A DNA stretch of 64,000 nucleotides, taken from NCBI RefSeq assembly GCF_003073045.1, contig NC_037597.1, positions 1,071,501-1,135,500 of the forward strand, in the 5' to 3' direction. This DNA comes from Pomacea canaliculata (taxonomy: Eukaryota > Mollusca > Gastropoda > Architaenioglossa > Ampullariidae). Shown one piece after another: positions 11,874 through 23,301 of this stretch (its first letter is position 1; the number at the start of each line of letters is the position of its first letter). Both the position numbers and the translations under genes were made by a program. A model generated the notes under the pieces. That model had not been told where the DNA came from and did not search any database. It worked only from the letters and a program-made list of their open reading frames with translations.

Positions 11874-14401
11874 TTAATCAAAACAACCATCTTCTTCTAC
11901 AATGTGTCCCTCCCTAGCAGGACCTGAGAAGACACTGGCTAGCATGTGTTTAGGAATCTCTGACCCCGCACTCTAAGTGTGCAGCAGGCATTCTCCACCT
12001 TCTCTAAACTCTGATGCAGGACAGTTAACTTGCGGTTCAGTTCCCATGACACATTGCCAAAAGAGACAAAAGCTGTGTTGATAAGGTGCATAAAACTGCA
12101 GATGGCAACAGGAAAATCCAAGTCACCTTCGCTGACACTCATGATGGCACTGCGCATCAGCTCTCCCGTCAAGTCTGTAATGCCCAAAATGAAGTCAAGG
12201 ATGGGTACTGTCACCATCAAAGGTTTTTGTGTGCTACCAGTCTGCTCTAGACTCATGGCCTTGTCTGGACTAGTGGGATGTGATGGTATAGAAAAGTCAC
12301 ATTGGTTATCATATTCTTCTGATGCTCCATCATCTGTATTAGGTGTTTTCCTTTTGCTAGCAGCACCTGTGATGCTGGACCCCAATGCTGATTCTGTTGC
12401 ACCAGAAGCATTGTTATCTGTCATGCTTGCAAATTCTGCATTAGTTGGCAGAGTAGATCTGAAGAGAGATCAATGAATGGATCAAGGTGTATTGTGTACG
12501 ATTCCAAGAGCATGTGCAAGATCGTGAGACATCCAGTGGAGATTTATTTGAGTCGCTTGAATTGCCAAACACAGTTGTCGAGAGCAAATATGAGAAAGCC
12601 TGTTATGTACTCTGCAAACCTTGTCAAGAAATGGAGAAGATATTGCTTAATAAAATGACCCATTTGTGAATGAGTATCTTTTTTCACATATAAATATTTA
12701 ATCATTAATTACGTATTATTTAGCACTATTAGTCATAAACTAAAATCCTACCAGGATTATGCCTAAGATAACTGAATGAATTCTCTCTTGAAGCTCGTTG
12801 CTGCTTGCACAATGGTCTCTGAATTGTCATTTTTCCTTGCTGTGAGCAAACTATTCTTGACCTCTGTTCTACACGCGAGACAGTGATGGCATCACTTAAA
12901 TTTTATTGACCTAACTTATATGATTGGAAGTACATGTGCAAATCAAAACTCAGGCACCACTGTACGCCAAATACAAGTATAGATTGTCTTATATTAAGTC
13001 TTGCTCATCGACATGAACAAAGTTTTGAAAAACTGGTCAAATTTTGTTTTGAAAACATATTTCACAATGTTTTTAAAACTAATCATTTAAACATTGTTTA
13101 AATACTTCATCACACACAATCTTGTTTTAAGACAGACAAAGCATATTTTCACAGCTTCAAGTATTACTCTTATAATAATGTTCTACATCTGTATCAACGA
13201 ATGAAAGTATTATGTAAACCAATATATACCAACATATTTTTAATAGAAGATGATGCGTTTGCTCTCAACTGTGATGTCCCTGCTCAGTTTCACGATACGC
13301 TCATACTTATCATGACGCAAGTCCAGTTCCACTTGAAATACCCTGAATGCTTGGGTGACAGAAGAATTTTCGTCGGCTTTAGTTTTCACTTTTTTGCATC
13401 CACCTGAGACAACAATCAACTTGGAATTAAACTTAAATGAAAAAAATAAAGATCAAGGACTTTCAACTAGGGTGATTATAACATTAAATGAGTTAAAGCT
13501 TGGAAAAGTGGGATTTCATTCACACTATGTTGTAAGGATAGCATCAGGACAACAGGGAATGGAGGAACTAGAATAGGCTAAAAGATACAGCGTTCTAACT
13601 GTACGGGAAACTTCTAGCAGGATAAAACTCTCAGTATAGTGAATGCGCATGAAGCGAAAGTTCTTCGTGGTTACTGCATAGCATTTTTCTTATCTCGCCG
13701 AGTAATAAGTAAATAGTAAAAGTCAATTATGTTATAGAAATCGCGAAGAAAAGAAAAAAAAAATGTACGACGAAACTAAGTACTTTCGCTTCATGTAGAC
13801 ATACTGAGAAGTTAGTGCTGCTAGAAGTTTCATTCCGTTAACCTGTTTGCCTAAGATTCATCGATCAAAAAAGAGAAAATCGCGTTTATGCAGACTGAGA
13901 TTTACTCTCTACATGTATAGTGCCAAGCTGCTATTTTCAGTTAGTATGGTGTTGACTGGACAACGCATAACTCTGTTGGCAATATTTGACGTTAACAACT
14001 AGTTGTATCATCTGCGATTTGTCGTTTCGATGTTGAGACGATGCCTTACGAGGACCAGTTGGTGTGCATAGGATCGATCCGACTATGTTTTGTGGTCAAA
14101 GTGATCGCTTCCCCTCTCATTGTAATACAGCGTTGTGCGTGTAAATACAGTTGTACCCTATTATTTGCTGTGGATAAGTACTAATTTTTTTTTGCTGACC
14201 GGAAGTCGCATGGAGATTAGTAAAAACTTTCTTTGCAAGATTAGTCACTGAGAAATTATTATGCAAAAGGAAACGATTGCATTTGGGAAATCTAAAACGA
14301 AATTAGGTCTCGAAACTTAGATTTTATCTCAGGAAGTAAAAGGTGTTCTTTGCTCACAAAATGATAGTAAAATCCCTACCGTGTTTCCCAGACGCCTCCA
14401 T
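11874..14401 (-). CDS. TSNAX: Translin-associated factor X (TRAX), apparently without its central exons
   Basis: TRAX is the Mg2+-dependent RNase subunit that pairs with translin in C3PO, trimming RISC passenger strands and tRNA precursors. Three exons are visible: 14380-14401 (MEASGKH), about 13255-13403 ([20 protein letters not shown], near-identical to the vertebrate N-terminal helix), and 11874-12458 ([20 protein letters not shown] ... [13 protein letters not shown]). The first two join in phase. The last exon carries a one-base loss in a GGGG run (11964-11967); past it the conserved SEIPKHMLA follows and the frame stops at 11874-11876, whereas the literal frame stops at 11939-11941. The middle of the protein, about 110-130 residues including the Glu residues of the catalytic region, was not found on either strand between 12459 and 13254, and the second exon runs into TAA without a clear donor. 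Identity is certain; completeness is doubtful. Confidence 0.88.
12459..13254. other. Gap region of TSNAX where central exons were expected
   Basis: This is AT-rich sequence with many stops on both strands. No TRAX-like helix was recognised. The only sizeable open stretch is on the plus strand at 12463-12669. It may be a true intron with exons lost, a haplotype deletion, or a misassembly. Confidence 0.4.
12463..12669 (+). other. Unrecognised plus-strand open frame
   Basis: About 68 codons are open after a TGA at 12460-12462, and they end at TGA 12667-12669. The composition looks protein-like, with a Glu/Lys-rich segment and the pattern [13 protein letters not shown], but no family is recognised and there is no ATG near the beginning. 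It starts right at the TSNAX last-exon acceptor, on the opposite strand. It could be a fragment of a mobile-element protein, an exon of an antisense transcript, or chance. Confidence 0.2.
13602..13840. mobile_element. Foldback / MITE-like element with long imperfect inverted ends
   Basis: The left arm (ACTTCTAGCAG, CTCAGTAT, CATGAAGCGAAAG) is repeated in reverse complement in the right arm, giving imperfect arms of about 60 bp around a core of about 110 bp. The sequence is non-coding and lies in TSNAX intron 1. TAAC-like sequence flanks both ends, but the target duplication is not clear enough to assign a superfamily. Confidence 0.6.
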
Positions 14402-14861
14402 TTTAGTTGCCGCTCGCTGCGTGCTCTCCCTTGTGTCGGACAACTCCGCGAGCCGCCAAGTATTCTGCCAACCTCACTTGCAGCTGCATATTTGTACAAA
14501 TACGATCTGAATTGTCAACCTTGTCCTTCGCTTTCCTCGCAGCGGCTACCCGTGCATTTACACGCTAAGAAAAAGCAGACTCGCAACATAGTAATTGATA
14601 ATTTATGATAGTAGCGTGGAAACTAGATCGAGATCCTGAACATTAATCTTTATGAGAGCTTCATGCATATATATATATGCTCGTCACCCAGTTGTGATCG
14701 ACTTAAGAATTACGCCAAGACGAAATATTTGGTTTACAAGTTGAGTACCCATGTCGATCTAAATGTAAACTATATTTTACCGTTTTCGTCAAACCATACA
14801 TATCCAATGACAAGGAGATGTATAACGGATATATACTGAACATCAGCTGATCCGGAACAAG
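14402..14861. other. Head-to-head spacer between TSNAX and PAP-A
   Basis: It contains the GC-richer TSNAX leader (about 14402-14470) and then AT-rich sequence. No repeat or gene is recognised. About 530 bases separate the TSNAX ATG from the PAP-A TATA box. Confidence 0.5.
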
Positions 14862-14938
14862 GAGGACAAAAAAAAAAAAACAACCCACAGTTTCTATCAG
14901 AATGACGCAGTTACCATTGATAAGACAGCTGCTATAAA
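14862..14938 (+). promoter_or_regulatory. PAP-A core promoter: GAGGACA, inverted GATA, GATAAG, TATA
   Basis: GAGGACA is at 14862-14868, followed by an A-run, CTATCAG at 14894-14900, GATAAG at 14919-14924 and TATAAA at 14933-14938, 80 bases before the ATG. The same elements in the same order precede all four phosphatase genes. GATAAG starts exactly 14 bases before TATA in each. The longer gap after GAGGACA is explained by the A-run. Confidence 0.75.
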
Positions 14939-15012
14939 GTGAAAGCGTAGAAAACGAGCACAGACCTTCTGCTTTCCATCGTTTCTTTTGTATTCGAAAA
15001 CTGCAGTGAAAG

Positions 15013-18000
15013 ATGGGCCTTGGGTCGTGCGCACCCTCCGTTGCATTTTCAGTCTTGATTATACCAGCAGTTCTGGGCATCATTCATGTACAGCCCGAAC
15101 AAATTCACCTGTCGTACAGCGGTACGTTTCCTGGACACTCGCAATTTACGTTTATTATTTATTGTTTTTTTTCTCTCACGCTTGTTGGTTTAGCTGTCCT
15201 CCCTTCTCCCAAACGCAAAACAGATCTATTGTAGAACTGTAGGTAAGCTGACGCCCTATCGATGTTTCTAATAATATTTTTCTAATGATGTTTCTTGATA
15301 GTGATCATGATAACTAAGCACTTAGTGTCATTTTCGTGTCCATGGGCAACACCTTGATCTCATCTGTGAGACTTACAAACACCTTAAAGTATCAAGAAGG
15401 GATCAAAGTGGCTGTAGATTGTGCTGATTTCACGTCATTTTGGATCATGTCATTAAAAAGCATATTAGTATATATATATGCAACAAAAGTATTGTATGCT
15501 TTGTTTGAATCGATCTTTTTATACTATTTTCTATACAAGTTAATGTCTTTCAAACATCATTCTTGCAGAAAGTATAAAATCTAGATTGACACACTCAGGG
15601 AATGTCCTCAAATACAGCAGTTCAGCCACTACAGCCTTGTCTATGCTTATTTTAAGGGATTACTGAAATAGTTACATCAAGACCTCTGATCAGTCACCAA
15701 GGCCCCACACTCACTACTGACACCTTAAGCTTCCATATGGAATAAAAATCATTCTATTTTGTGTCCACATCATGACTTTATGTACATTATTTTCTTATGA
15801 ATATCCAGAAATATTATAATTACTACATCTTGTATATTTTCTTCAACATTTCCTCTGATTGTTTCATGCTTGATGTAATAGAACATCTACAACTCATACA
15901 GCTAGAGATTGGAAAACTCTCGTTTGCCTACCCAGCATATGGGTACCTGATTTATCAGGGAAGATAAAAGATGGCAGCACATAGTCTATGGCCTAATATT
16001 AAATCAGTATTTCCTGTATTGAAGTACAACATGTAGCTTTCTTAAAATGATGCTATCAAAAGGCTGTTTTGAAAAGACTACTGAGGGAAATAGCTGTGAA
16101 CTTATCTGCTGTTGTTTTCTTTTATTGCTGACAAAAGTTCCCTTCCCATATGTGACTGTCCCAGGTGTTCCAAGTGAAATGATTGTAACATGGGTGACCC
16201 AGAATGAGACTTCAGCATCAAGAGTGATGTATGGCTTATCAGGCCTGGACCAGTCAGCAGAAGGAACAAGTACTAAATTTGTAGATGGTGGTTCCCTCCA
16301 CCGTACAATGTACATTCATCGTGCCAAACTTACCGCTCTGAAACCTGGACAGAAATATGGTAATTTTCTGTTTCTTGTTTTCTAGTGATAGTGTAAGCAC
16401 ACTAAAAAAAGTAACTGTATACGTTTTGATGGGTTGACATTGACACACATATATATGTACACACCTGCAACCAATCATACCAGAACCACATCCATACCCA
16501 GGTGCACATATACCCACTCATCCACTCTCACACCCATACACAAAATACTTTTGTTTACACAGGTAATGGTCTTCAAATCTTGAGCAACAGCAAGCAAAAC
16601 CATGCATCAATTTCGCAATGTAAAGTATGCATACTCGATACCCTACTTAACCATGCTTCTTGAGATTAACATTTAAAATTTTATGCATCTACATACAAAA
16701 CATGCACTTACAGTAATGTCCAAAAATTTACATTCAACCAAATACATATAATGTATGACAGTTGTGTTTCTGCCTGTAGTGTACGTGGTTGGAGGACCAG
16801 AAGGTTGGAGTGATCAGTTTCACTTCAATGCCATAAAGGATGGCAGTGACTGGAACCCCATCTTGGTGTTGTATGGTGACATGGGCAACGACAATGCCAG
16901 AGCTCTGCCTTACCTTCAACTGGAGGCACAGGCTGGACAATTTGATGCTGTCCTGCACGTTGGTTAGTGGCTGCCATTGGTCTTCACTGCATGTTATTTG
17001 CATCACAAAGTTTGTCCTTATTTATTAGATGAGATTTTAAAGTTAAAAGCCTATAGAAATTTGTACAAAAGCACACATACACATCCTGCATGTTAATGTA
17101 ATTATATATTTCAATATCAATGCACATACCTACAAATGATTATAATGATATAGTTATACAATTTACCATGCAAATTGTTGCTTAGTTTAACATTCTGTAT
17201 ATTGGCACAACACTATTGTAGAAAATATATGGAAACGTGTCTTTTTATGTTCCAGGGGATTTTGCCTATGATATGGATACCGTAAGTTTAAATTTTATCA
17301 AGTTTTATTATTGATGTATTTTTCAGTTACATAAAAACATCTGATCTGTGCCTGTTAAAATATGCACTGATATGTAAGCTTTTAAAAATTATTTAATTAA
17401 ACACTTTTAGGTTCAAAGATACTTGACAGCTCAGTACCGAGACAATAACACATAAGGATTGTCGACCAAAGTGAGATATGACTTATGTCTCCTTAGAAAG
17501 AATCAGTCCAATGCTTTTGCATTCAAGTTATTTATAAAGCTATGTATTAGATTATAATACGTTTTTGTTACAGGATAATGCAACTGTAGGAGATGAGTTC
17601 ATGCGACAGATAGAAGCTATTGCTGCATATGTGCATACATGACGTGTGTTGGAAACCATGAATATGCATAGTAAGGTTTTGTTGTTGTTGGTTTTTTTTG
17701 TGTCTTTATTTAGAGGTAAGTTTTATGCTGTTTAGTTTAAAATCATTGCCCCAACTTTTGACATTTTAAAATTTCTCAAGTTTACTTGTTGTTTATTTGC
17801 TTCTCCAATACAAAAAAAAATATACAGTTTGATGACTCACTGAATAAGTCACCACGGATCTTCTAATCAAAGAGTGCCAGTCTGTTGGCAATTTAAAACG
17901 CTTGTCACCAGTACAGCAAGGATTGGATTTCAAGGGGTTTTGTCGTATTTTGGGCACACTGTTTTTCCTCTCCTTTAATCATTTTGCTGTTTGCTGCTTT

Positions 18001-21000
18001 GCTATAATGCAGCCAGAGTTGGCAACTCAGTATGAAACACCTATTTTCCTCACCACTGATTTAAAGTTACTTGATGTAAGTATTTTCTTTAAACATGGAG
18101 CTTTCTTCAAGATCAGAGATATGAGTACTTGATGTATCAGGCTGTACATCGACTGGCTACTGTACACGTCTTTGTTACCAACCTTACCAAGGTTGCCAAT
18201 TTTAAGTTTAAATTACAGAGCAGTTTAAGAGAGCTTTACAAGCGATGAAGCTGAATAAGCCAGACTGTCGTATACAAGTCACCTTAAATTTAACCATGGC
18301 AAGCATTGTTTTTTTAAGCCACATGTTATTGTTCTATTAGGAGGCTGCTTAAGGCCATAGTTGCTGGAGGTATAAAATTATATGTTTATCTTAGACATAT
18401 TTTCATAATAGTTGTTACAGTTGCATAACACTATGATTTGTTAGAGGACCCACTCTTGCCTGGTACTGTCCAGCTATCTGAGGGTTTTTTTTTCCCCATA
18501 GGGCTTACCCAACCCTTAGTTCCTGTCCTTTATCCTACCCTGGGAACATGGGGAGAATTGCTTGCCTAAGGTTCCACTTCATGACTAGAACCTATAGTGG
18601 GTTTTGGTTGTGTGATGAACCTATCATTGGACAGCTGGGTATTTCACTGGAGGTAACAGTTTCTGGCTAATACTGGTCCTTGAAGTATCTCAATGGATGT
18701 AACACTGCCATCTGTAACCCCACCTCATCCTGTTAGATTCCTCCGTAGTTGGTCTAGGACCATTTATATGTCCAGACCTGGCTTATTTTGTGGCTAACTA
18801 CCATGTCTAAAAGTTGCTCATAATCGGTCACTTGTGCCTGATTGGGCATGGTCATCTCACTAGCTGATTAAAGGTATAGCATGTTCTATTTGCAGATTTT
18901 TTTGTAACTTATATATGTGAAATATAATGAAAAATTAATCAAATTTGTTTTGTTTCATTGTAATTAGTTTTTGTTTGTTTTGGTTTATTTATTTATTTTT
19001 TGTTTTGTTTTACTATCTTTCAGTAACTTTTCCAACTACCGTAGCCGGTTTACCATGCCCGGTGGCGATGGTACAGGAATGTACTTCAGGTTGGTCAATT
19101 GTTAAATGCAGTCTTATAGATTAAGAAAGGACATGTTGCAATTTATTGGGTGAAAGGTAGTAAGTAGTACCAGTACTTTTTTATCTTTATTCAATCTTTA
19201 CAAAAATTGACCTCCTCTTTTATTAATAAAAATAATAATTTAATAAACGTGTATTTATATAGTACTTTACCACAACATTAGCCTTTACTGTACTGGACTA
19301 ATAGAATGCTTCCATTTTAGTTGGGACATTGGCCCTGCACACATCATCAGCTTCAACACAGAGGTGTACTATAACCAGTATGCCACCACAGAAAATATCA
19401 AACGTCAATATGATTGGCTTGAGGCAGACTTACAGAAAGCCAACCTGCCAGCTAACCGTGCAGCCAGGCCTTGGGTCATCAGCATGGGACATAAGCCTAT
19501 GTACTGCTCAAATGAGGATAATGGCGAACTGTGCTTCAACCCACAAAATCCTGTAACCACCTTTGTTTCATGACAGCAGACCATTTTCATTAACGTCAAC
19601 AGAATGTCTCTAGTATAGTATTTTTCACATTGGCTATTCACTACATCTAAACAAAAGCAGATCTTTTGACATAGGTCTTTGTCTTCAATTAAGCTTGCTT
19701 CTATCAGCTGACTGTTATTCTCATGCATGCACACAACTCTTAATGTATTATGACATAGTATCAAACTGTTGACTTGTTATGAATCAACAATACATTACCT
19801 ATTTGCCCAACTGACCAAAGTCTCCTATTCTGTTTATGTAATATAGATACGCAATGGTTCAGCTGCATTTTGGCCAAATCTGGAGGACCTGTTTTACAAG
19901 TATGGTGTTGATTTGCAGTTTTATGCTCATGAACATTCTTATGAACGTTTGTGGCCCCTGTACAAATCAAAGGTAACCAATCATAAAGACATTTTAATGT
20001 GTGGCTTAATGTATCTCACTTAGTGGAGCAGTTGTTTTGTCATTAACACTATTAATAAAATGTGTTTAAATGATTCAGGTGGTTGCGCCATCATCAAAAA
20101 ATGTTTCAGCTTCATTCTATGTTCTGGTAGTATTTTAAGCAAACTAATTACACAGAATATTTGGCATGGCTCTTTCACAGGTATGCAATGGCAGCAGCGA
20201 TAAGCCTTATGTCAATCCACCAGCACCAGTCCACATCATTATTGGTTCAGCGGTGAGCTGTTAATACTGTCATATTATCGTAATACTGTCATAGTAATAA
20301 GCTCCATAGCTCCACATAACTTGTTTAGTGGCAATAAGGTTGTTGTGCTAATCCTGCTTAGTCCTGTGGTTCAAGATACTTCCACAGGAAGTGAGGGTAA
20401 TTTTCTTCCAGCAGAAGTGGGTATCGGATTTACTGGGAAAGGCACAGGCCTTGGATCATTTCTTTTCACTGCTCCTACAACCAATGGACTAATAGAACTT
20501 TATCAAATCTCAAAAATGTAGATACAAAACTATGAGCGTAACAGCAACAAGCCGTATAGTCACTAATATTTCAGTATTGCATATTACATTGTTTGTAGTC
20601 TCTACAAATTGGCAAGACAGCTATAATGCTACTATTAATGCGATTGTTTGTTCATCATCAGTAATATCTATTACACAGGGAGATAGAGAAGGGCAGACAA
20701 AGTTCCAACCTAAACCATCGACATGGAGTGCTTTCCGTACTGACGACTATGGCTTCACCGTCATAGAGATCATTAGCTCCACACAGTTGGCTCTGAAGCA
20801 GGTGTCCATTGATAAGGTAAAATCACATGATGCAGCTCATATGAGACTTACTGCCATCTGCAGATACTGTGTGAATGGTTGCTAGAGCAGGTCTGGAAAG
20901 GGGGTTTGGAAGTTTTAGAATCTTAACTTTGTCCATGTCCTTTGTGCTTATTTACCATTCACATGTTATTCAGTGCTTAAAGATAAGGTGACCTGACAGT

Positions 21001-21101
21001 ATGATTCAGGGTCTTTGATATATTTACAGGGAGGCCAGGTTATTGACAGCATTGATCTCATCAAGGATAAACATGGCGCTGGACTTTACAACTGCATGTG
21101 A
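15013..21101 (+). CDS. ACP7-like: Purple acid phosphatase, ACP7 type, copy A
   Basis: Secreted binuclear metallophosphatase. Coding exons: 15013-15121, 16165-16359, 16780-16962, 17256-17281, 17574-17670, 19024-19089, 19321-19552, 19847-19972, 20181-20252, 20679-20816, 21030-21101. Exon 1 encodes a signal peptide of about 22 residues followed by PEQIHLSYSG, the usual start of the family's N-terminal domain. Metal-ligand motifs appear in order: YGDMG (exon 3), GDFAY (exon 4), GNHEY (exon 5), SMGHKPMYC (exon 7), AHEHSYER (exon 8). Exon 5 is 97 bases against 98 in the other copies: one base is missing near 17634, shifting frame just before GNHEY. Otherwise it would encode 438 residues, matching ACP7. 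This copy and its introns are more AT-rich than B to D and it is the most divergent. A possible ATTAAA signal lies near 21197. Either an assembly error or a recently disabled gene. Confidence 0.92.
18430..18875. other. Unclassified low-copy-looking block in PAP-A intron 5
   Basis: Within the 1.35-kb intron 17671-19023, this block has a more balanced composition than the surrounding AT-rich intron (for example CCCAACCCTTAGTTCCTGTC). It may be an old repeat copy. No coding potential, target duplication or family was recognised. Confidence 0.25.
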
Positions 21102-22556
21102 GAGGAGGATCATGAAACACAATCAAAACTGATAGCAACTTCGTACGCTATGAAAACCCAGTGTACGTGATTCGTTTTCAAGAAATACAACAATTGTTAA
21201 TTAAAGCCTAAGATCTGTTCTTGTCATTTAACAGTGGACATGCGGTTAGCGAGAGTTTGATGTATACCTATGCATCTTTCTGGGTGTGTGTAACATGAAC
21301 CCTAGCTGTGACATATAGCTTGTTACGTGCTATGTTTAACCGAGGCTGTGAACGTCAGTTATTGCCTACAGAACCACGCGTTAACTTTTGTTGTTCCTTG
21401 CTCCGTTCTTAGGTGTTCCCTTTTAAAATGTCTGAAGTATTCGCTATCATCACAAATATAAAGTATAAAGATAAAGCACCGAGTTAGCCAGTGAACAGTT
21501 CAAGTAAAGTGCAATACGCCATCAGTGTTTCTATCGGGTATACAGCAGTGGTTTTCTAGGATACACGCCCCTAAGAAATCTTTTGATTAATGCTCGCATC
21601 TTCAACCAAAGTAATATCACATTTGAAGAAGAAGTATAAGTTGTAATTTTTGAGTCACATTACTTGGTACAGACAAATTGAGCTTTAAGCTTTTAACGTA
21701 TTGCCCAAAATGAAAGTATAAAATACACTTATTTCCACACAGTCTATTACCATTTCTCGCGGCACTCTAGCACTCAAGGACACAAGTCACTCTGTGTCAC
21801 ACCCTCTCAGATTTCATCTCCTACCCCATTAAGGTGGGTAATCCCAACTTATATGCACTTGCTGACAGATTAAAAGAAGCATTATAGTTCAAAGCTCCTT
21901 GAAAGTCAATCAGTGTCAAAATAAGGTCTCAAGAAAAGAAAGTTGGAAACCAGATGTAAGTCTAAGAGCCAGTTAAAGAACTTCAAGAAACGAGATAACT
22001 TCTTGTTACTATTATAGAGTCTTCTGCCACATATACATCTCTGCTATAGCAAGATAATTTAAAAACGGATGTTGTGACCCTAATGTTTGTATTCGACAAG
22101 TGTTCAAATTTTCTTGTGGCCTCTGAAGCAAAGAGAAGTTGAAGGAATAGCAATACACACTTGATTACTCGTGTATCACATTCGTTCAGCGCGTTACTAC
22201 TTTGCCCCATTGAAGCTGTTACAGATGGCGAGACAGTTTTATGAGTATCACATCAAACATTTCCTTCTAAATTTATAAGGAGATGCTTGATAGTTGGGTT
22301 CCTGGCAACTACAAAGTTTTACGTGCCAAATCAGTGCGTTACTCACAAAACACCTGGCAGGTAAAAGACCTTCATTCTCATCACCAACAATGTTGTTTGA
22401 TTCAACGTTCACCCAACCCCCAGTAATGACAGAAAACACAATCATTCCAAGCAAAGGACTTCGATGTTCCAGTAGTCAGTCTCTATACCAAAGTAAATGT
22501 CAACAAGATTTATCACTTTCACCTGATCCGACCATGAAGTCCGCAAGCTATTCATG
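21102..22556. other. Intergenic between PAP-A and the PAP-B upstream elements
   Basis: It contains the PAP-A 3' untranslated region and AT-rich sequence with no recognisable gene. Short open frames on both strands at 21983-22557 look accidental. Confidence 0.45.
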
Positions 22557-22829
22557 ATGTAGCGATCAGTGGTTACAGAGCTGGCGTCCGAACAGAGAGC
22601 GCGCTGGTTCGATTCCCGATGAGCGCAACAAACTTCCCCTAGTCGACTCAGCTGGTGGGGATGGGTATCTGATTCCACAGAGGGTCGGGGAAGTAAGACG
22701 ACGAGAGAGATGAGATGGACACCGCCCTCACGTAAAGCCGACCTCGTGAAAAAGACATTCTAACATCCCCCCCCCCCTTAACAACCCGAAAAGGTTAGGG
22801 AATGACCTTTACCATTACCCTATACCATC
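22557..22829 (+). mobile_element. tRNA-derived SINE upstream of PAP-B
   Basis: The tRNA-like head has an A-box-like GCGATCAGTGGTTA (about 22562) and a perfect RNA polymerase III B box, GGTTCGATTCC (about 22606-22616), with normal tRNA spacing. An unrelated body follows, then a C-run and a pyrimidine-rich tail. ATGTAGCG occurs at the left edge (22557-22564) and again at 22830-22837, which could be a short target duplication. Confidence 0.75.
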
Positions 22830-22837
22830 ATGTAGCG

Positions 22838-23037
22838 CAGCGGTTCTCAACTTGTGGGGCGCGCCCCCCTGGGGTGGGGGGAGGCGACATGCTTACAAGG
22901 GGGGCGCGAAGGTGGTCATTTTTAAAGTTTCTTATACCGGTGTTAGTGAAATTAGCTTACATTGCTGGCTAAGGGGGTCGCGGACGTACCTTTGTTCTGT
23001 CAGGGGGGCGTCACTAGTAAAAGGCTGAGAACCGCTG
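22838..23037. mobile_element. hAT-type non-autonomous DNA transposon (MITE), 200 bp
   Basis: The terminal inverted repeats CAGCGGTTCTCAAC and (reverse) CAGCGGTTCTCAGCC are typical of hAT elements. The target duplication is 8 bp: ATGTAGCG (22830-22837) and GTGTAGCG (23038-23045), 7 of 8 matching. The interior is G-rich and non-coding (GGGGGGCGCG blocks). It ends about 115 bases before the GAGGACA box of the PAP-B promoter. Confidence 0.88.
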
Positions 23038-23152
23038 GTGTAGCGAGTGGCGAGTGTCGCATTCACATCTCCACTAGTGACTAGTCAGTGACCAGAGGAA
23101 GCCGATAATCCTACTTACAGCAGCTATTGTCCACCTGACCTGCCATAAGATC

Positions 23153-23216
23153 GAGGACACAGTGAGATGACTATCAGCTCGACTCACTGACGACTGATAA
23201 GAAAGCTGCTATATAT
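23153..23216 (+). promoter_or_regulatory. PAP-B core promoter module
   Basis: GAGGACA is at 23153-23159, CTATCAG at 23171-23177 (start to start 18 bp), GATAAG at 23196-23201 and TATATAT at 23210-23216 (14 bp after the GATAAG start), 92 bases before the ATG. Homology with the PAP-C upstream region extends about 100 bases further upstream. Confidence 0.78.
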
Positions 23217-23301
23217 GTCATCAGTACCCGGCAGAAAGCAAGCACTGACTGACGACACTTCCTCTCGTACTCGAGGTACTCAGCCACCCACAACGAGCAA
23301 G

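Noticed and set aside
17902-18132. Extra exon between PAP-A exons 5 and 6
   Set aside because: The other three copies splice directly between the matching exons, and this frame has no phosphatase similarity.
22557-22640. Functional tRNA gene with a perfect B box
   Set aside because: The acceptor stem does not pair and the sequence continues into a SINE body; it is a tRNA-derived promoter head.
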